In this document: piece by piece, positions 1 to 7,323 of the stretch | How the letters are laid out: each line of letters begins with the position of its first letter | Numbering within the stretch: the stretch's first letter is position 1 | Assembly (NCBI GenBank): GCA_016283195.1 | Contig: JAEEML010000026.1 | Location: forward strand, 1-17,572 | Length of the DNA stretch: 17,572 bases | Source of the DNA: Deltaproteobacteria bacterium | Lineage (GTDB): Bacteria > JAEEML01 | Direction of reading: 5' to 3' | Notes under the pieces: model-generated | What the model was told of the DNA's origin: nothing | The model's input: the letters and a program-made list of their open reading frames with translations, nothing else | Databases searched by the model: none | Made by a program: the position numbers and the translations under genes

Positions 1-1433
1 AAGACGAAGAACTGGTATTAGGCCATGAAACCACCCTGCCGCCGGAATCGGTGGAAAAAGACACGGTTGAGCGCCTGCACTCCAACTGGGAAATGCGCGA
101 AACACTGGCCGACGGCCGCCGCGTGGCCTGGGTGCCCGGCGTGGATGATATTGATGTTATCTTAGGCGGCCACCTGCACATAGTTTTGAATCCTTCCAAG
201 GTTTTGACCGCCCCCAACGGGCGCACCACCATCGTCTGCCACTCCGGCGCTTTTGCCAAATATGTCGGCCGCCTCGATGTGATGCTACGCGATGATATAG
301 TGGGCGATGACGGCCGCGATTTGACGGAAGCGGAAATGGGCGACCCGGATGTCACCAAGATAAAACGCCCCGGCAAGCGCATCGTCTCGCACAAATATCA
401 AATCTTCCCCATTGATAATCGCCTGAAAAATCAAGAAGATCGGGCTGTTGCCAAAGTTATGGAGCCCTTCCTCTTCAGCATGAACCAGGATCTTGACCTG
501 GCCCGGGTATTTGCTTACGCGCCGCACAACATTCACCGCACCTCAAAGCATGGCAACGGTGATTCGGCCCTCGGCAACCTCATCACCGAATCGATGCGCC
601 AGCGCCGCCGCGTGGAGGCCGAGTTTGCCGTCACCAATACTCTGGGTATGCGCGATTCCATCTACGCCGGCCCCGTCTCTTTGGAAGACCTTTTCAACAT
701 TTTCCCCTTTGAAAACACCGTCACCGTTATGTATGTCAACGGCCGCGAAGTGCAGGACCTCTTTAATTACATGACCGAGCGCTCGGCGAGCCGCGGTTGC
801 CAAAGCCAGGCCATGTGTTCCGGCGCGAGCTATGTGCAAAACTGCGCCCAGGTAAAACTCAATCAGCATCTCTATGCCTGTAACGCGCCCACCGATTGCT
901 GCCAATATCGCGATAACGGCTGCACCTGCGCCCCCGGCAAAGAAGAAGAGTGCAAAAACGCGCCCAACACTCCGGGCATCTGGAGCGATGCCGGCAAGTG
1001 GGAATGCAATCTGCACGCCTGCTACATGGACCCGGCCGAAGATATCATGATCAACGGCGTGCCGCTCATCAAAGATTCCACTTACAAACTGGCCACCAAT
1101 GACTATCTGGCCGCCGGCGGCAGTGGTTTCAAAGTCTTAAAGCGCAACACCACTAAATTCGACACCGGTGTCTCTCTGCGCGACAACTTAATTGAATTTT
1201 TGGGCACTTTCCCCACTTGCAAACAGTGGGCGGAAGCGCATGGCACCTGCTCGCACAGCGACTCGGTGAGCCAGGCTCTTTGCGAGGATTTAACGGTTAA
1301 ATACCCCAACGTCTCCTGCGTCGATACCGAAGAAGACGGGCGCATCAAAATCAGAGTCAGCCAGGAATCCATGTCCGGCGGCATCCACAGCGGCTGCACC
1401 GGCCCCGGCTGTGACGAAGAGGGAGGCACCTGA
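1..1433 (+). CDS. 5'-nucleotidase / metallophosphatase family protein (5' partial)
   Basis: The frame is open to the window's left edge, so only the C-terminal part is present; the GTG at 51 is just an internal valine codon. The enzyme would hydrolyse nucleotide or cyclic-nucleotide phosphate esters in the periplasm or at the cell surface (family knowledge: UshA/CpdB/5'-nucleotidase). The end of the metallophosphatase domain is visible as GGHLH (nt 165-179). The substrate-binding 5'-nucleotidase C-terminal domain follows, with GNLITESMR (573-599) and NDYLAAGGSGF (1098-1130). Between these lies an unusual cysteine-rich insertion (798-1022, 11 Cys), and the C-terminal tail has six more Cys, which suggests disulfide-stabilised export. 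The metal-binding N-terminus and signal peptide lie outside the window. The stop overlaps the next start (TGATG), so the two are probably translationally coupled. The family is clear; substrate and location are inferred. Confidence 0.88.
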   Translation, partial: DEELVLGHETTLPPESVEKDTVERLHSNWEMRETLADGRRVAWVPGVDDIDVILGGHLHIVLNPSKVLTAPNGRTTIVCHSGAFAKYVGRLDVMLRDDIVGDDGRDLTEAEMGDPDVTKIKRPGKRIVSHKYQIFPIDNRLKNQEDRAVAKVMEPFLFSMNQDLDLARVFAYAPHNIHRTSKHGNGDSALGNLITESMRQRRRVEAEFAVTNTLGMRDSIYAGPVSLEDLFNIFPFENTVTVMYVNGREVQDLFNYMTERSASRGCQSQAMCSGASYVQNCAQVKLNQHLYACNAPTDCCQYRDNGCTCAPGKEEECKNAPNTPGIWSDAGKWECNLHACYMDPAEDIMINGVPLIKDSTYKLATNDYLAAGGSGFKVLKRNTTKFDTGVSLRDNLIEFLGTFPTCKQWAEAHGTCSHSDSVSQALCEDLTVKYPNVSCVDTEEDGRIKIRVSQESMSGGIHSGCTGPGCDEEGGT

Positions 1434-3382
1434 TGAAACACACCTCTTGGTTAATAATAGCCCTTTTACCTCTCCTCCTGGCTGCTTGCGAAGTAAAAAA
1501 GCCTGGGGCTCCTGAAGGCTTTGGCGGGCCCGACACATACACTGCTTTTAGGACTTTTCGGCCTAGCAGTTTGCCGGCTGCTACGGAAGTTGGCAGCTTT
1601 GCTGTGCATATTAACGGTGTAAACGAAGGTTTGGTGCCGGCCGAGTGCAACGGTAGCTCCGTTGACAGAGCCAATATTTGTAATTGCGACCCTTCCCAGC
1701 GCGGTAAAAGCCCCAGATGCCCTTATGAATTTCCAACAGCGGACACTCCGGTTACCGTTACTATCACGGCTGAAGCTTTAGACCATAACGGCAACTTTTT
1801 ACCGACTTATACCGGCTACGCCATGATAACTCCCCGTTCGGGCAAAATAGCTAGCAAATGCGACCCGTTGGGACCAAACGACCCTATTTGGTGTAACAAG
1901 AAGGCAAACACCGATCCTACAGCTTATTCACCGAGCCCCGAAGGCGAGATGCTTTATTTTGAAAACGGCCTTTCCGAGGCCAAAACTTTCCAAATAATAC
2001 ATGCTTACGGCCCCATGCGCATTTGGGTAGAAGATTGCGGTTCTTGGTGGAATGTCGCTGGAGGCACCAGCGTCAATACCGTCTTTGGCACCTTTGCCAG
2101 CGGTATTTCCGATGCTGTCTATTTTGCCGGCCCCACTATTAAGCAAATGCAAATGACCGATGACAATACCACCAGCCCCTTGGTGCCTCACAGCGCCGAT
2201 ATTTGCGCTATTTTGTCCGACCCGCGCTATGCTTACGGCGAGGATGTCTCCCAGCAAGGTTATTCGAGTGAGCCCGTTTTGGGTATTGTGGGCACTTTTG
2301 TTGATGATAACGGCGAGTTACAAAATTCCGGCCCGCCGAACATGGGCGAATTTTTTACTATAAACCGCGGACGCATGGTGGTAACCGCTCTCGATAACGC
2401 CGGCTTCTTTGTTACCGATATTTCACCGGATTTTTCCACCGAAGGCTTTAACCACCTTTATATCTTTAATTTCAATTATCCCGAAGGGCTGGAAGTGGGC
2501 ACGGAACTTGCCTCTTTGCAAGGAGCGCCGATTGAATTTACCGGCACCACCCAGTTGCAACAGCCTTCCTGGACTGTAGCCAAAGTGGAACCCAGCGAAG
2601 CCGCACCGTTGCCTGCGCCCATCAATATAAGCGCCAGTATGTATGCCAGCAGCTTAAATACTTATGGGCGCAATCTTTCCGACAAAATGAATTTGGAAAA
2701 ACTTGAAGGGGCACTGGTTACTATGGATAATCTGGCTCCGGCCACTGATTTTGCCATCCATTTTGCCGACGGCTCCTCACTTTCCGCCAATTGCGATTCG
2801 AACAATTCCGGCAGTATCGAGCGCGCCAACAGCCAAGTCGAAGGTGAACTCAGCCCAACTATCGAGGAGCTTAATGTAAATTATCCAAGCCTGGCTAAAG
2901 CTTGCGGTATTTCTGCTTATAACGGCAAAATCACCAACCCGCAAAACGCTTTTGAATATTGTTGCGAGCGCGTTTGCTACGAAGATATCAATTGCACCGA
3001 AGAGAGCTCTTTCATCTCCTATTATCAATGGGCCGCCGGCGTCACCGGTAAATACGAGGATGACGGCACTTGCAAAACCACCAACAAGGACGGCTCCCCC
3101 GGCCCCCAATGCCCGGTTATGCCCAAAGCCGGCAAGGAATATACCTCTTGTCCTAAAAATGACGGCGGCGAGGCCTGCTTTGCCAAAATTGCCATCATCA
3201 GCACCTATGCCAAACCGGAATTTGACCCGCTGGCCTTTGCCCGCGAGCAAATCAAAAAGCCCTTAAATGAGCGCAAATGTCTAAAAGTTACCGGTAATTT
3301 GCGGCAGGTACTGGCTGCCAGGCCGGTGTGGGTAATAGTTTTAAGAGGCCCGGATGATTTAGTGGAACACGATTGTTACTGA
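1433..3382 (+). CDS. Lipoprotein with Ig-like and nuclease-associated OB-fold-like domains
   Basis: The 649-residue product begins with a lipoprotein signal peptide and lipobox LAAC (Cys19), so it is probably anchored in the outer membrane. Residues about 105-235 read as Ig/invasin-like beta strands. Residues about 280-385 contain GFFVTD, GFNHLYIF, GLEVGTEL and EFTGTTQL, a pattern like the OB-fold domain of extracellular nucleases such as ExeM/NucH and YhcR. A second related stretch runs from LEGALVTMDN (about 424) to CLKVTGNLRQ and VLRGPDDL (616-643), interrupted by a cysteine-rich insertion (about 454-582, including YCCERVC). No nuclease catalytic domain is visible. The start overlaps the preceding nucleotidase stop by one base. 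Binding of nucleic acid or a scaffolding role for the nucleotidase is inference; the protein could also be a generic surface adhesin. I do not recognise a named gene. Confidence 0.85.
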   Translation: MKHTSWLIIALLPLLLAACEVKKPGAPEGFGGPDTYTAFRTFRPSSLPAATEVGSFAVHINGVNEGLVPAECNGSSVDRANICNCDPSQRGKSPRCPYEFPTADTPVTVTITAEALDHNGNFLPTYTGYAMITPRSGKIASKCDPLGPNDPIWCNKKANTDPTAYSPSPEGEMLYFENGLSEAKTFQIIHAYGPMRIWVEDCGSWWNVAGGTSVNTVFGTFASGISDAVYFAGPTIKQMQMTDDNTTSPLVPHSADICAILSDPRYAYGEDVSQQGYSSEPVLGIVGTFVDDNGELQNSGPPNMGEFFTINRGRMVVTALDNAGFFVTDISPDFSTEGFNHLYIFNFNYPEGLEVGTELASLQGAPIEFTGTTQLQQPSWTVAKVEPSEAAPLPAPINISASMYASSLNTYGRNLSDKMNLEKLEGALVTMDNLAPATDFAIHFADGSSLSANCDSNNSGSIERANSQVEGELSPTIEELNVNYPSLAKACGISAYNGKITNPQNAFEYCCERVCYEDINCTEESSFISYYQWAAGVTGKYEDDGTCKTTNKDGSPGPQCPVMPKAGKEYTSCPKNDGGEACFAKIAIISTYAKPEFDPLAFAREQIKKPLNERKCLKVTGNLRQVLAARPVWVIVLRGPDDLVEHDCY

Positions 3383-3386
3383 GTTT

Positions 3387-3396
3387 TAAACGTTTA
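3387..3396. repeat. 10-bp perfect palindrome in the intergenic gap
   Basis: TAAACGTTTA lies in the 46-base gap between the lipoprotein and barrel genes. It could be a small operator, but there is one copy only and a chance occurrence is possible. Confidence 0.2.
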
Positions 3397-3415
3397 TTAG
3401 CCCGCAAAGGGTTTT

Positions 3416-3422
3416 AAGGGAG
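3416..3422 (+). promoter_or_regulatory. Ribosome binding site of the barrel gene
   Basis: AAGGGAG sits six bases before the ATG at 3429 and fixes this start. No clear promoter is visible in the 46-base gap, so transcription probably continues from upstream. Confidence 0.6.
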
Positions 3423-3428
3423 TAGCCA

Positions 3429-5213
3429 ATGAAAAAAATGCTAGCAGGTTTGGGATTCATCTTCTTATTAACCCAAGCCACCCCGCTTCAGGCCCAAGTT
3501 GCCGATGCCTCTTCGGAAGAGGCAGAAGTAAAAGCCGCCGAAAACGATGCCGCAAGTGAGGCTCAAGAAGAGGCTCAAGAGCCTACGGCCGCAGAGACCC
3601 CGGCTGAGCCGGACACAGCCGACACCGAAGCCGAACTTGAAGCCATGGCCGCTGCTTCTTCAGCTGCCATAGCCGCCAAAGAAGAAAAAGACAGCATTGA
3701 CGCCTTAACTGATAAAGAAGAAAAGAAAAAAGCCAAAATGACCTTTACCCAGTGGGCTCGCGACTTTTTGGATACCCGCGTCACCTTTGGCTTTGCCGAT
3801 GATAACGTTTTGGCCGGCCCGCAGGAGAGTAATCCTTCTTCGCCATCGGCACCGAACTTTACCCCTTCTAATTCCAACAACCTCTTCTTTGATAATTATG
3901 ACACCAAAGACAGCGGCTTTGAAACTTTAACCCACCTGGCCGTTTATGCCAAAGATCCAGGCTTCTTCCGGCACTGGCAAACCGAAGCCGGCTTGGTCAT
4001 TCGCGCCCAGATTAACGCCGAAGCCAATATCGCCCTCTCTGATGCCGGCTCCTTTATCCAGATTCACCGCTACCTGGCCAGGAGCGAAGGCAAGAAAAAT
4101 AAAGAAGGCTTTACTCTGACTCTCTTTCCCATGAGCGCCGACCGCTTCCGCCTCGGTTACTCCTATGCCATCTCCTGGGGCGGCTCCAAGATCTTCCGCA
4201 ATGCCGGTGCCGTACCCGGCCTGAAATTCCAATTTAATACCGACCGCATGTATGCCTTTTTGGGCTTTAAAACCGGCCTCACCCAGCAAGATATGGACGA
4301 CGGCACCAAAGAAAAAGATACCGTTTGGGGCATTTTAGCCGGCTTTGGTGTAGATATCATCCCCATGCTGCGCTTTGAGATGAACGGCGGTTTCTTTGAC
4401 CGCGGCACCATCGATAAACAAGAAGTGCGCACCGCTCCCTTCCAGGGCTTTGGCGGCAGTGCCCAACTGGCCTTCCATAAAGGTATGGATATCGGTACTT
4501 CCATCGACTTCCGCCTTTACAAAAACGATCCCGATGTAGCTACCACCTTCTTTAAAGAAGAGCGCTATGCCGATACAGTCTCCGTGGAAGCCAAAACCGA
4601 ATTCTCACTCTTAGGGCAAACTTTGCAAAATCCGGAAAAGGCTTCAGCGACCGTCATCCAAAAAGCCAAAGCCTGGGATATCAATTTCAAATTAAAGAGC
4701 GGCTTTTTGCGCGTCCATGCCGATTTCCTTATGCGCGACCTCTCTTTCTTACTCTTTAATGTGCCTTCAAGCCCCTCTTATATGGATTTCCCCAGTGGTA
4801 TCGAACCGCACCCGGAAATTTTCTTTGCTGCCGGTTTTGATTACTATTTTGAAAAACCGCGCCTCACTCCCGGCCTCGTTTTGGGTATTCAGCGCCCGGC
4901 CAACTTCACCGGCAAAGCTAATACCGGTAACTTAACCAACAGCACTTTAGGTATTCAAACCTTTGTCTTCAGAAGCGACACCGATGTGGATATTCTTGAT
5001 GCCAACGACAAAGTGGGCATAGTTTTTGCCGCCAAAGCCACCCTAAAATGGGATCTTTCGCGCATTATTTCCAGTGCCTTTGAACTCCAATATAGTTATG
5101 ACCCCAACAAAACAACCTTTAAACAGGATGCCACCGGTATTGTAGCTCCCGAACGTGAACACTTATCTCCGCATATTTTGGGTTTCAATATACTGGTCAG
5201 AGCTAAATTTTAA
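3429..5213 (+). CDS. Outer-membrane beta-barrel protein, unknown substrate
   Basis: The 594-residue product starts with a Sec signal peptide (hydrophobic core about residues 4-18, probable cleavage after LQA at 22). An acidic Ala/Glu-rich, low-complexity stretch follows to about residue 100 and may be a flexible periplasmic or coiled segment. From about residue 115 the sequence is a run of alternating aromatic/polar strands and Asp/Gly-rich turns, and it ends in KF with a terminal phenylalanine, as outer-membrane barrel proteins do for BAM recognition. No porin family could be named, and no TonB box or plug domain is seen. The stop overlaps the rhomboid start (TAATG). Its place after a nucleotidase and a surface lipoprotein suggests a channel or a docking partner for them (inference). 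The barrel assignment is good; the substrate is unknown. Confidence 0.85.
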   Translation: MKKMLAGLGFIFLLTQATPLQAQVADASSEEAEVKAAENDAASEAQEEAQEPTAAETPAEPDTADTEAELEAMAAASSAAIAAKEEKDSIDALTDKEEKKKAKMTFTQWARDFLDTRVTFGFADDNVLAGPQESNPSSPSAPNFTPSNSNNLFFDNYDTKDSGFETLTHLAVYAKDPGFFRHWQTEAGLVIRAQINAEANIALSDAGSFIQIHRYLARSEGKKNKEGFTLTLFPMSADRFRLGYSYAISWGGSKIFRNAGAVPGLKFQFNTDRMYAFLGFKTGLTQQDMDDGTKEKDTVWGILAGFGVDIIPMLRFEMNGGFFDRGTIDKQEVRTAPFQGFGGSAQLAFHKGMDIGTSIDFRLYKNDPDVATTFFKEERYADTVSVEAKTEFSLLGQTLQNPEKASATVIQKAKAWDINFKLKSGFLRVHADFLMRDLSFLLFNVPSSPSYMDFPSGIEPHPEIFFAAGFDYYFEKPRLTPGLVLGIQRPANFTGKANTGNLTNSTLGIQTFVFRSDTDVDILDANDKVGIVFAAKATLKWDLSRIISSAFELQYSYDPNKTTFKQDATGIVAPEREHLSPHILGFNILVRAKF

Positions 5214-6940
5214 TGACTGATTCCACTACTCCTATTTCCAATACCGCAGAAAATAATAATGCCACTTATATAGCCCCCTGTCAGGGGCCGGCCGATAAGT
5301 GGACGGATATGGAAAAACTATTTTTCAAGATCATGCTCTCGGAAGCCGGCCGGGAACTCATGGCCGCCGGCTATAATGAAGATGTCATCGTCTTTCACGA
5401 GCGCCCCAAAAAGCATACTAATATACTCATGCGCTATGATGAGGCCCGCCTCAAGGAAATGCAGGATTTTTTGCTGCACCACCTCGCGGCGGGGGGGGAT
5501 CCGGCCACTGTGGTGCTTTTAGGCGGTGAGAGCGAAAAAGCTGCCGCTTTTTTTGAGCTCCCCGATTCAGGCAAGGTGCGAAGAAAATTACAGTTTATCC
5601 ATATTGATGATAATCAAAAGCGCCATATTATAAGAGGAAAAGATGGCGGGCTGGCGGCCGCGGAAGCGCGTAATTTGAATTTACCGCCCCCGACGCTGGC
5701 CCAAATAACCGCTTATCAACATCGCCTTTTTGTGGCCAAAGTGCGCTTTTTTGAAGAATGCCGCGCAGTGGCCCTTTTTCAAAATAGGCTGGCAAGCGTT
5801 ACGCCCTGGGGCACTTATGCCATTTTAGCCATTTTGGCTATTTACGCCGCTTTAACTATGTTTCTCGGCGGTTTTGATAATACCCCCACGCTGGTGCGCC
5901 TGGGTGCCCTGGTGCCGGACAAAGTGCGGGCCGGCGAGTGGTGGCGTCTTGTCACCTGCGGCTTTTTGCATGGCGGGTTTATCCATCTTTTGGTTAATAG
6001 CTATGCCTTTTTTATCCTGGGCGGATTTTTGGAGCGCCTCCTGGGTAACTGGCGCTTTTTAGTCCTTTATTTTACGTCTCTACTGGCCGGCGCGCTCTCT
6101 TCCACCTTTTTTATGGATGGCGGGCTCAGTGTTGGGGCCTCCGGAGCCATTTGGGGGCTCATGGCCGCCGAAGCGGTGCTCATCTTTTTACCGCGCGGCC
6201 TCTTGCCGGAAATGGTGACCGATAACGCCAAAAGGAGCGTTATTTACTGCCTGGCCATCAACCTGCTCATCTCCTTTACGCCCTCCATTGACATGAGCGC
6301 GCACCTGGGCGGCGGTTTTGCCGGAGCCATTCTCATGGCCAGCGGCCTTTTGACTTACGGCCTGCCGCAAATCGGCCAAAGAGCCACACCCCACATGCAG
6401 TTTTCGGCCCGCCTGTACCAGATTTTGGGCGCTATAGTCACTGCTCTCGCGGCGGCAACTCTCCTCATTGCTCTGCAAGAAGGGCGGCCCTTCAGCCTGC
6501 ACGAATTGCCAAAACTGGTTAAAACCGAAGCCTTTGGCGCCGAGCTGCAATATCCGGCTTATCCCGGCAAAAAGCCAATTTTAGAAGCCGATAATGCCTT
6601 AAATTCCGGCGATTTACGCCAAGACCCGGCGGTATTTTCCTTAACTGTCTCTGACCTCCCGGCCGGGGGTAAAACAGAAATAGACGCCTATATGCAAACT
6701 CTGCTCTCAGAGATTATGCGTAACTCCAAGGGCGATAAAGATTTCCCCAAACCCCATGTGCGCTCCATTAACGGGCCAAAGCAGATTATTGAGCTCACTT
6801 TTAAGGGCCGCTACACTATAAAACGCTACTTTTGGCCGGCCTGCGGCCACCTCTGGCGCCTCGATATGATGGTGTGGCCAATCTATGAGCAAGACTTTAG
6901 AGGCCTTCCCGAGCGCATTATAAATGCAACCTGCAAATAA
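5213..6940 (+). CDS. Rhomboid-family intramembrane serine protease with extra N- and C-terminal domains
   Basis: The 575-residue product has a rhomboid core at about residues 196-385. It carries the H-x4-H-LL-x-N element (His253, His258, Asn262), the catalytic serine in GASGA (Ser310) and the catalytic histidine in SAHLGG (His364), so the Ser/His dyad is intact. Rhomboids cleave transmembrane segments within the bilayer. About 195 soluble residues precede the core and are probably cytoplasmic. After a further membrane segment (about 402-420) comes a mixed alpha/beta region of about 150 residues that I do not recognise. A minimal bacterial rhomboid is about 200-280 residues, so two thirds of this protein is extra. 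The start overlaps the barrel gene stop, indicating coupling. The substrate is unknown; no neighbour has a C-terminal transmembrane sorting tail. Confidence 0.92.
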   Translation: MTDSTTPISNTAENNNATYIAPCQGPADKWTDMEKLFFKIMLSEAGRELMAAGYNEDVIVFHERPKKHTNILMRYDEARLKEMQDFLLHHLAAGGDPATVVLLGGESEKAAAFFELPDSGKVRRKLQFIHIDDNQKRHIIRGKDGGLAAAEARNLNLPPPTLAQITAYQHRLFVAKVRFFEECRAVALFQNRLASVTPWGTYAILAILAIYAALTMFLGGFDNTPTLVRLGALVPDKVRAGEWWRLVTCGFLHGGFIHLLVNSYAFFILGGFLERLLGNWRFLVLYFTSLLAGALSSTFFMDGGLSVGASGAIWGLMAAEAVLIFLPRGLLPEMVTDNAKRSVIYCLAINLLISFTPSIDMSAHLGGGFAGAILMASGLLTYGLPQIGQRATPHMQFSARLYQILGAIVTALAAATLLIALQEGRPFSLHELPKLVKTEAFGAELQYPAYPGKKPILEADNALNSGDLRQDPAVFSLTVSDLPAGGKTEIDAYMQTLLSEIMRNSKGDKDFPKPHVRSINGPKQIIELTFKGRYTIKRYFWPACGHLWRLDMMVWPIYEQDFRGLPERIINATCK

Positions 6941-6954
6941 TTTTATAATTTTAG

Positions 6955-7323
6955 CTAGTTGGTAGGAAGTGCCAGCTGCCAGGCCGGCTCCGGCAAACGC
7001 CCCAGAGCAGTGTGCTCTTTTTGTGCACTAAGGCGGCGATAATTATAGTTTTTTTGCCATGGATGGCTAAGTTCCTCCTTGGTAATAAAGCCGTTTTCAT
7101 AAAGAGCCTTAAGCTCTGCCGGATATTCGCCAAAGGTTAAATAGTAAGCCTCAAGAGCCTCAGCTAAAACAGTCAGGCGCTCTCTACTTAGAGATTCTTC
7201 CAAAAATGTCTCGCTATATGCCCTAAAAGCGGCTCTATTTTCCGCCTTTTCACAAGCCGGCATAAAGAGCATATTAAGCAAAAATAAGCCGCAAAACCCC
7301 ATTTTTAAAATGCTGTTTCTCAT
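6955..7323 (-). CDS. Small lipoprotein-like protein with GspG/pseudopilin-type C-terminal domain
   Basis: The 122-residue product has a hydrophobic leader ending in FMPAC (Cys24), an imperfect lipobox. Residues 48-96 resemble the soluble domain of type II secretion major pseudopilins (GspG): an amphipathic helix, AYYLTFGEYP, L-x2-L, then PWQKNYNY in place of the usual DPWGxxYxY. The type IV prepilin leader and long N-terminal helix are missing, so it is not a normal pseudopilin. Its ATG overlaps the TPR gene's stop by four bases and has its own GGAGG site seven bases upstream, so it is co-translated with that gene. It may be an envelope-anchored partner of the upstream membrane protein (inference). 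The gap to the convergent rhomboid gene is 14 bases, with no hairpin seen. Confidence 0.75.
   Translation of the reverse strand: MRNSILKMGFCGLFLLNMLFMPACEKAENRAAFRAYSETFLEESLSRERLTVLAEALEAYYLTFGEYPAELKALYENGFITKEELSHPWQKNYNYRRLSAQKEHTALGRLPEPAWQLALPTN

Noticed and set aside
543-1016. Long minus-strand frame inside the nucleotidase gene
   Set aside because: It is antisense to a gene with clear family motifs, has no homology signal of its own and looks like a GC-driven shadow frame.
1340-1433. GlyGly-CTERM-type rhombosortase tail on the nucleotidase
   Set aside because: The Gly-rich C-terminus is not followed by a transmembrane helix and basic end, so it is not a sorting tail for the downstream rhomboid.
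6941-6954. Bidirectional terminator between the rhomboid and pseudopilin-like genes
   Set aside because: The 14 bases are AT-rich but contain no hairpin; any termination signal must lie in the coding ends.
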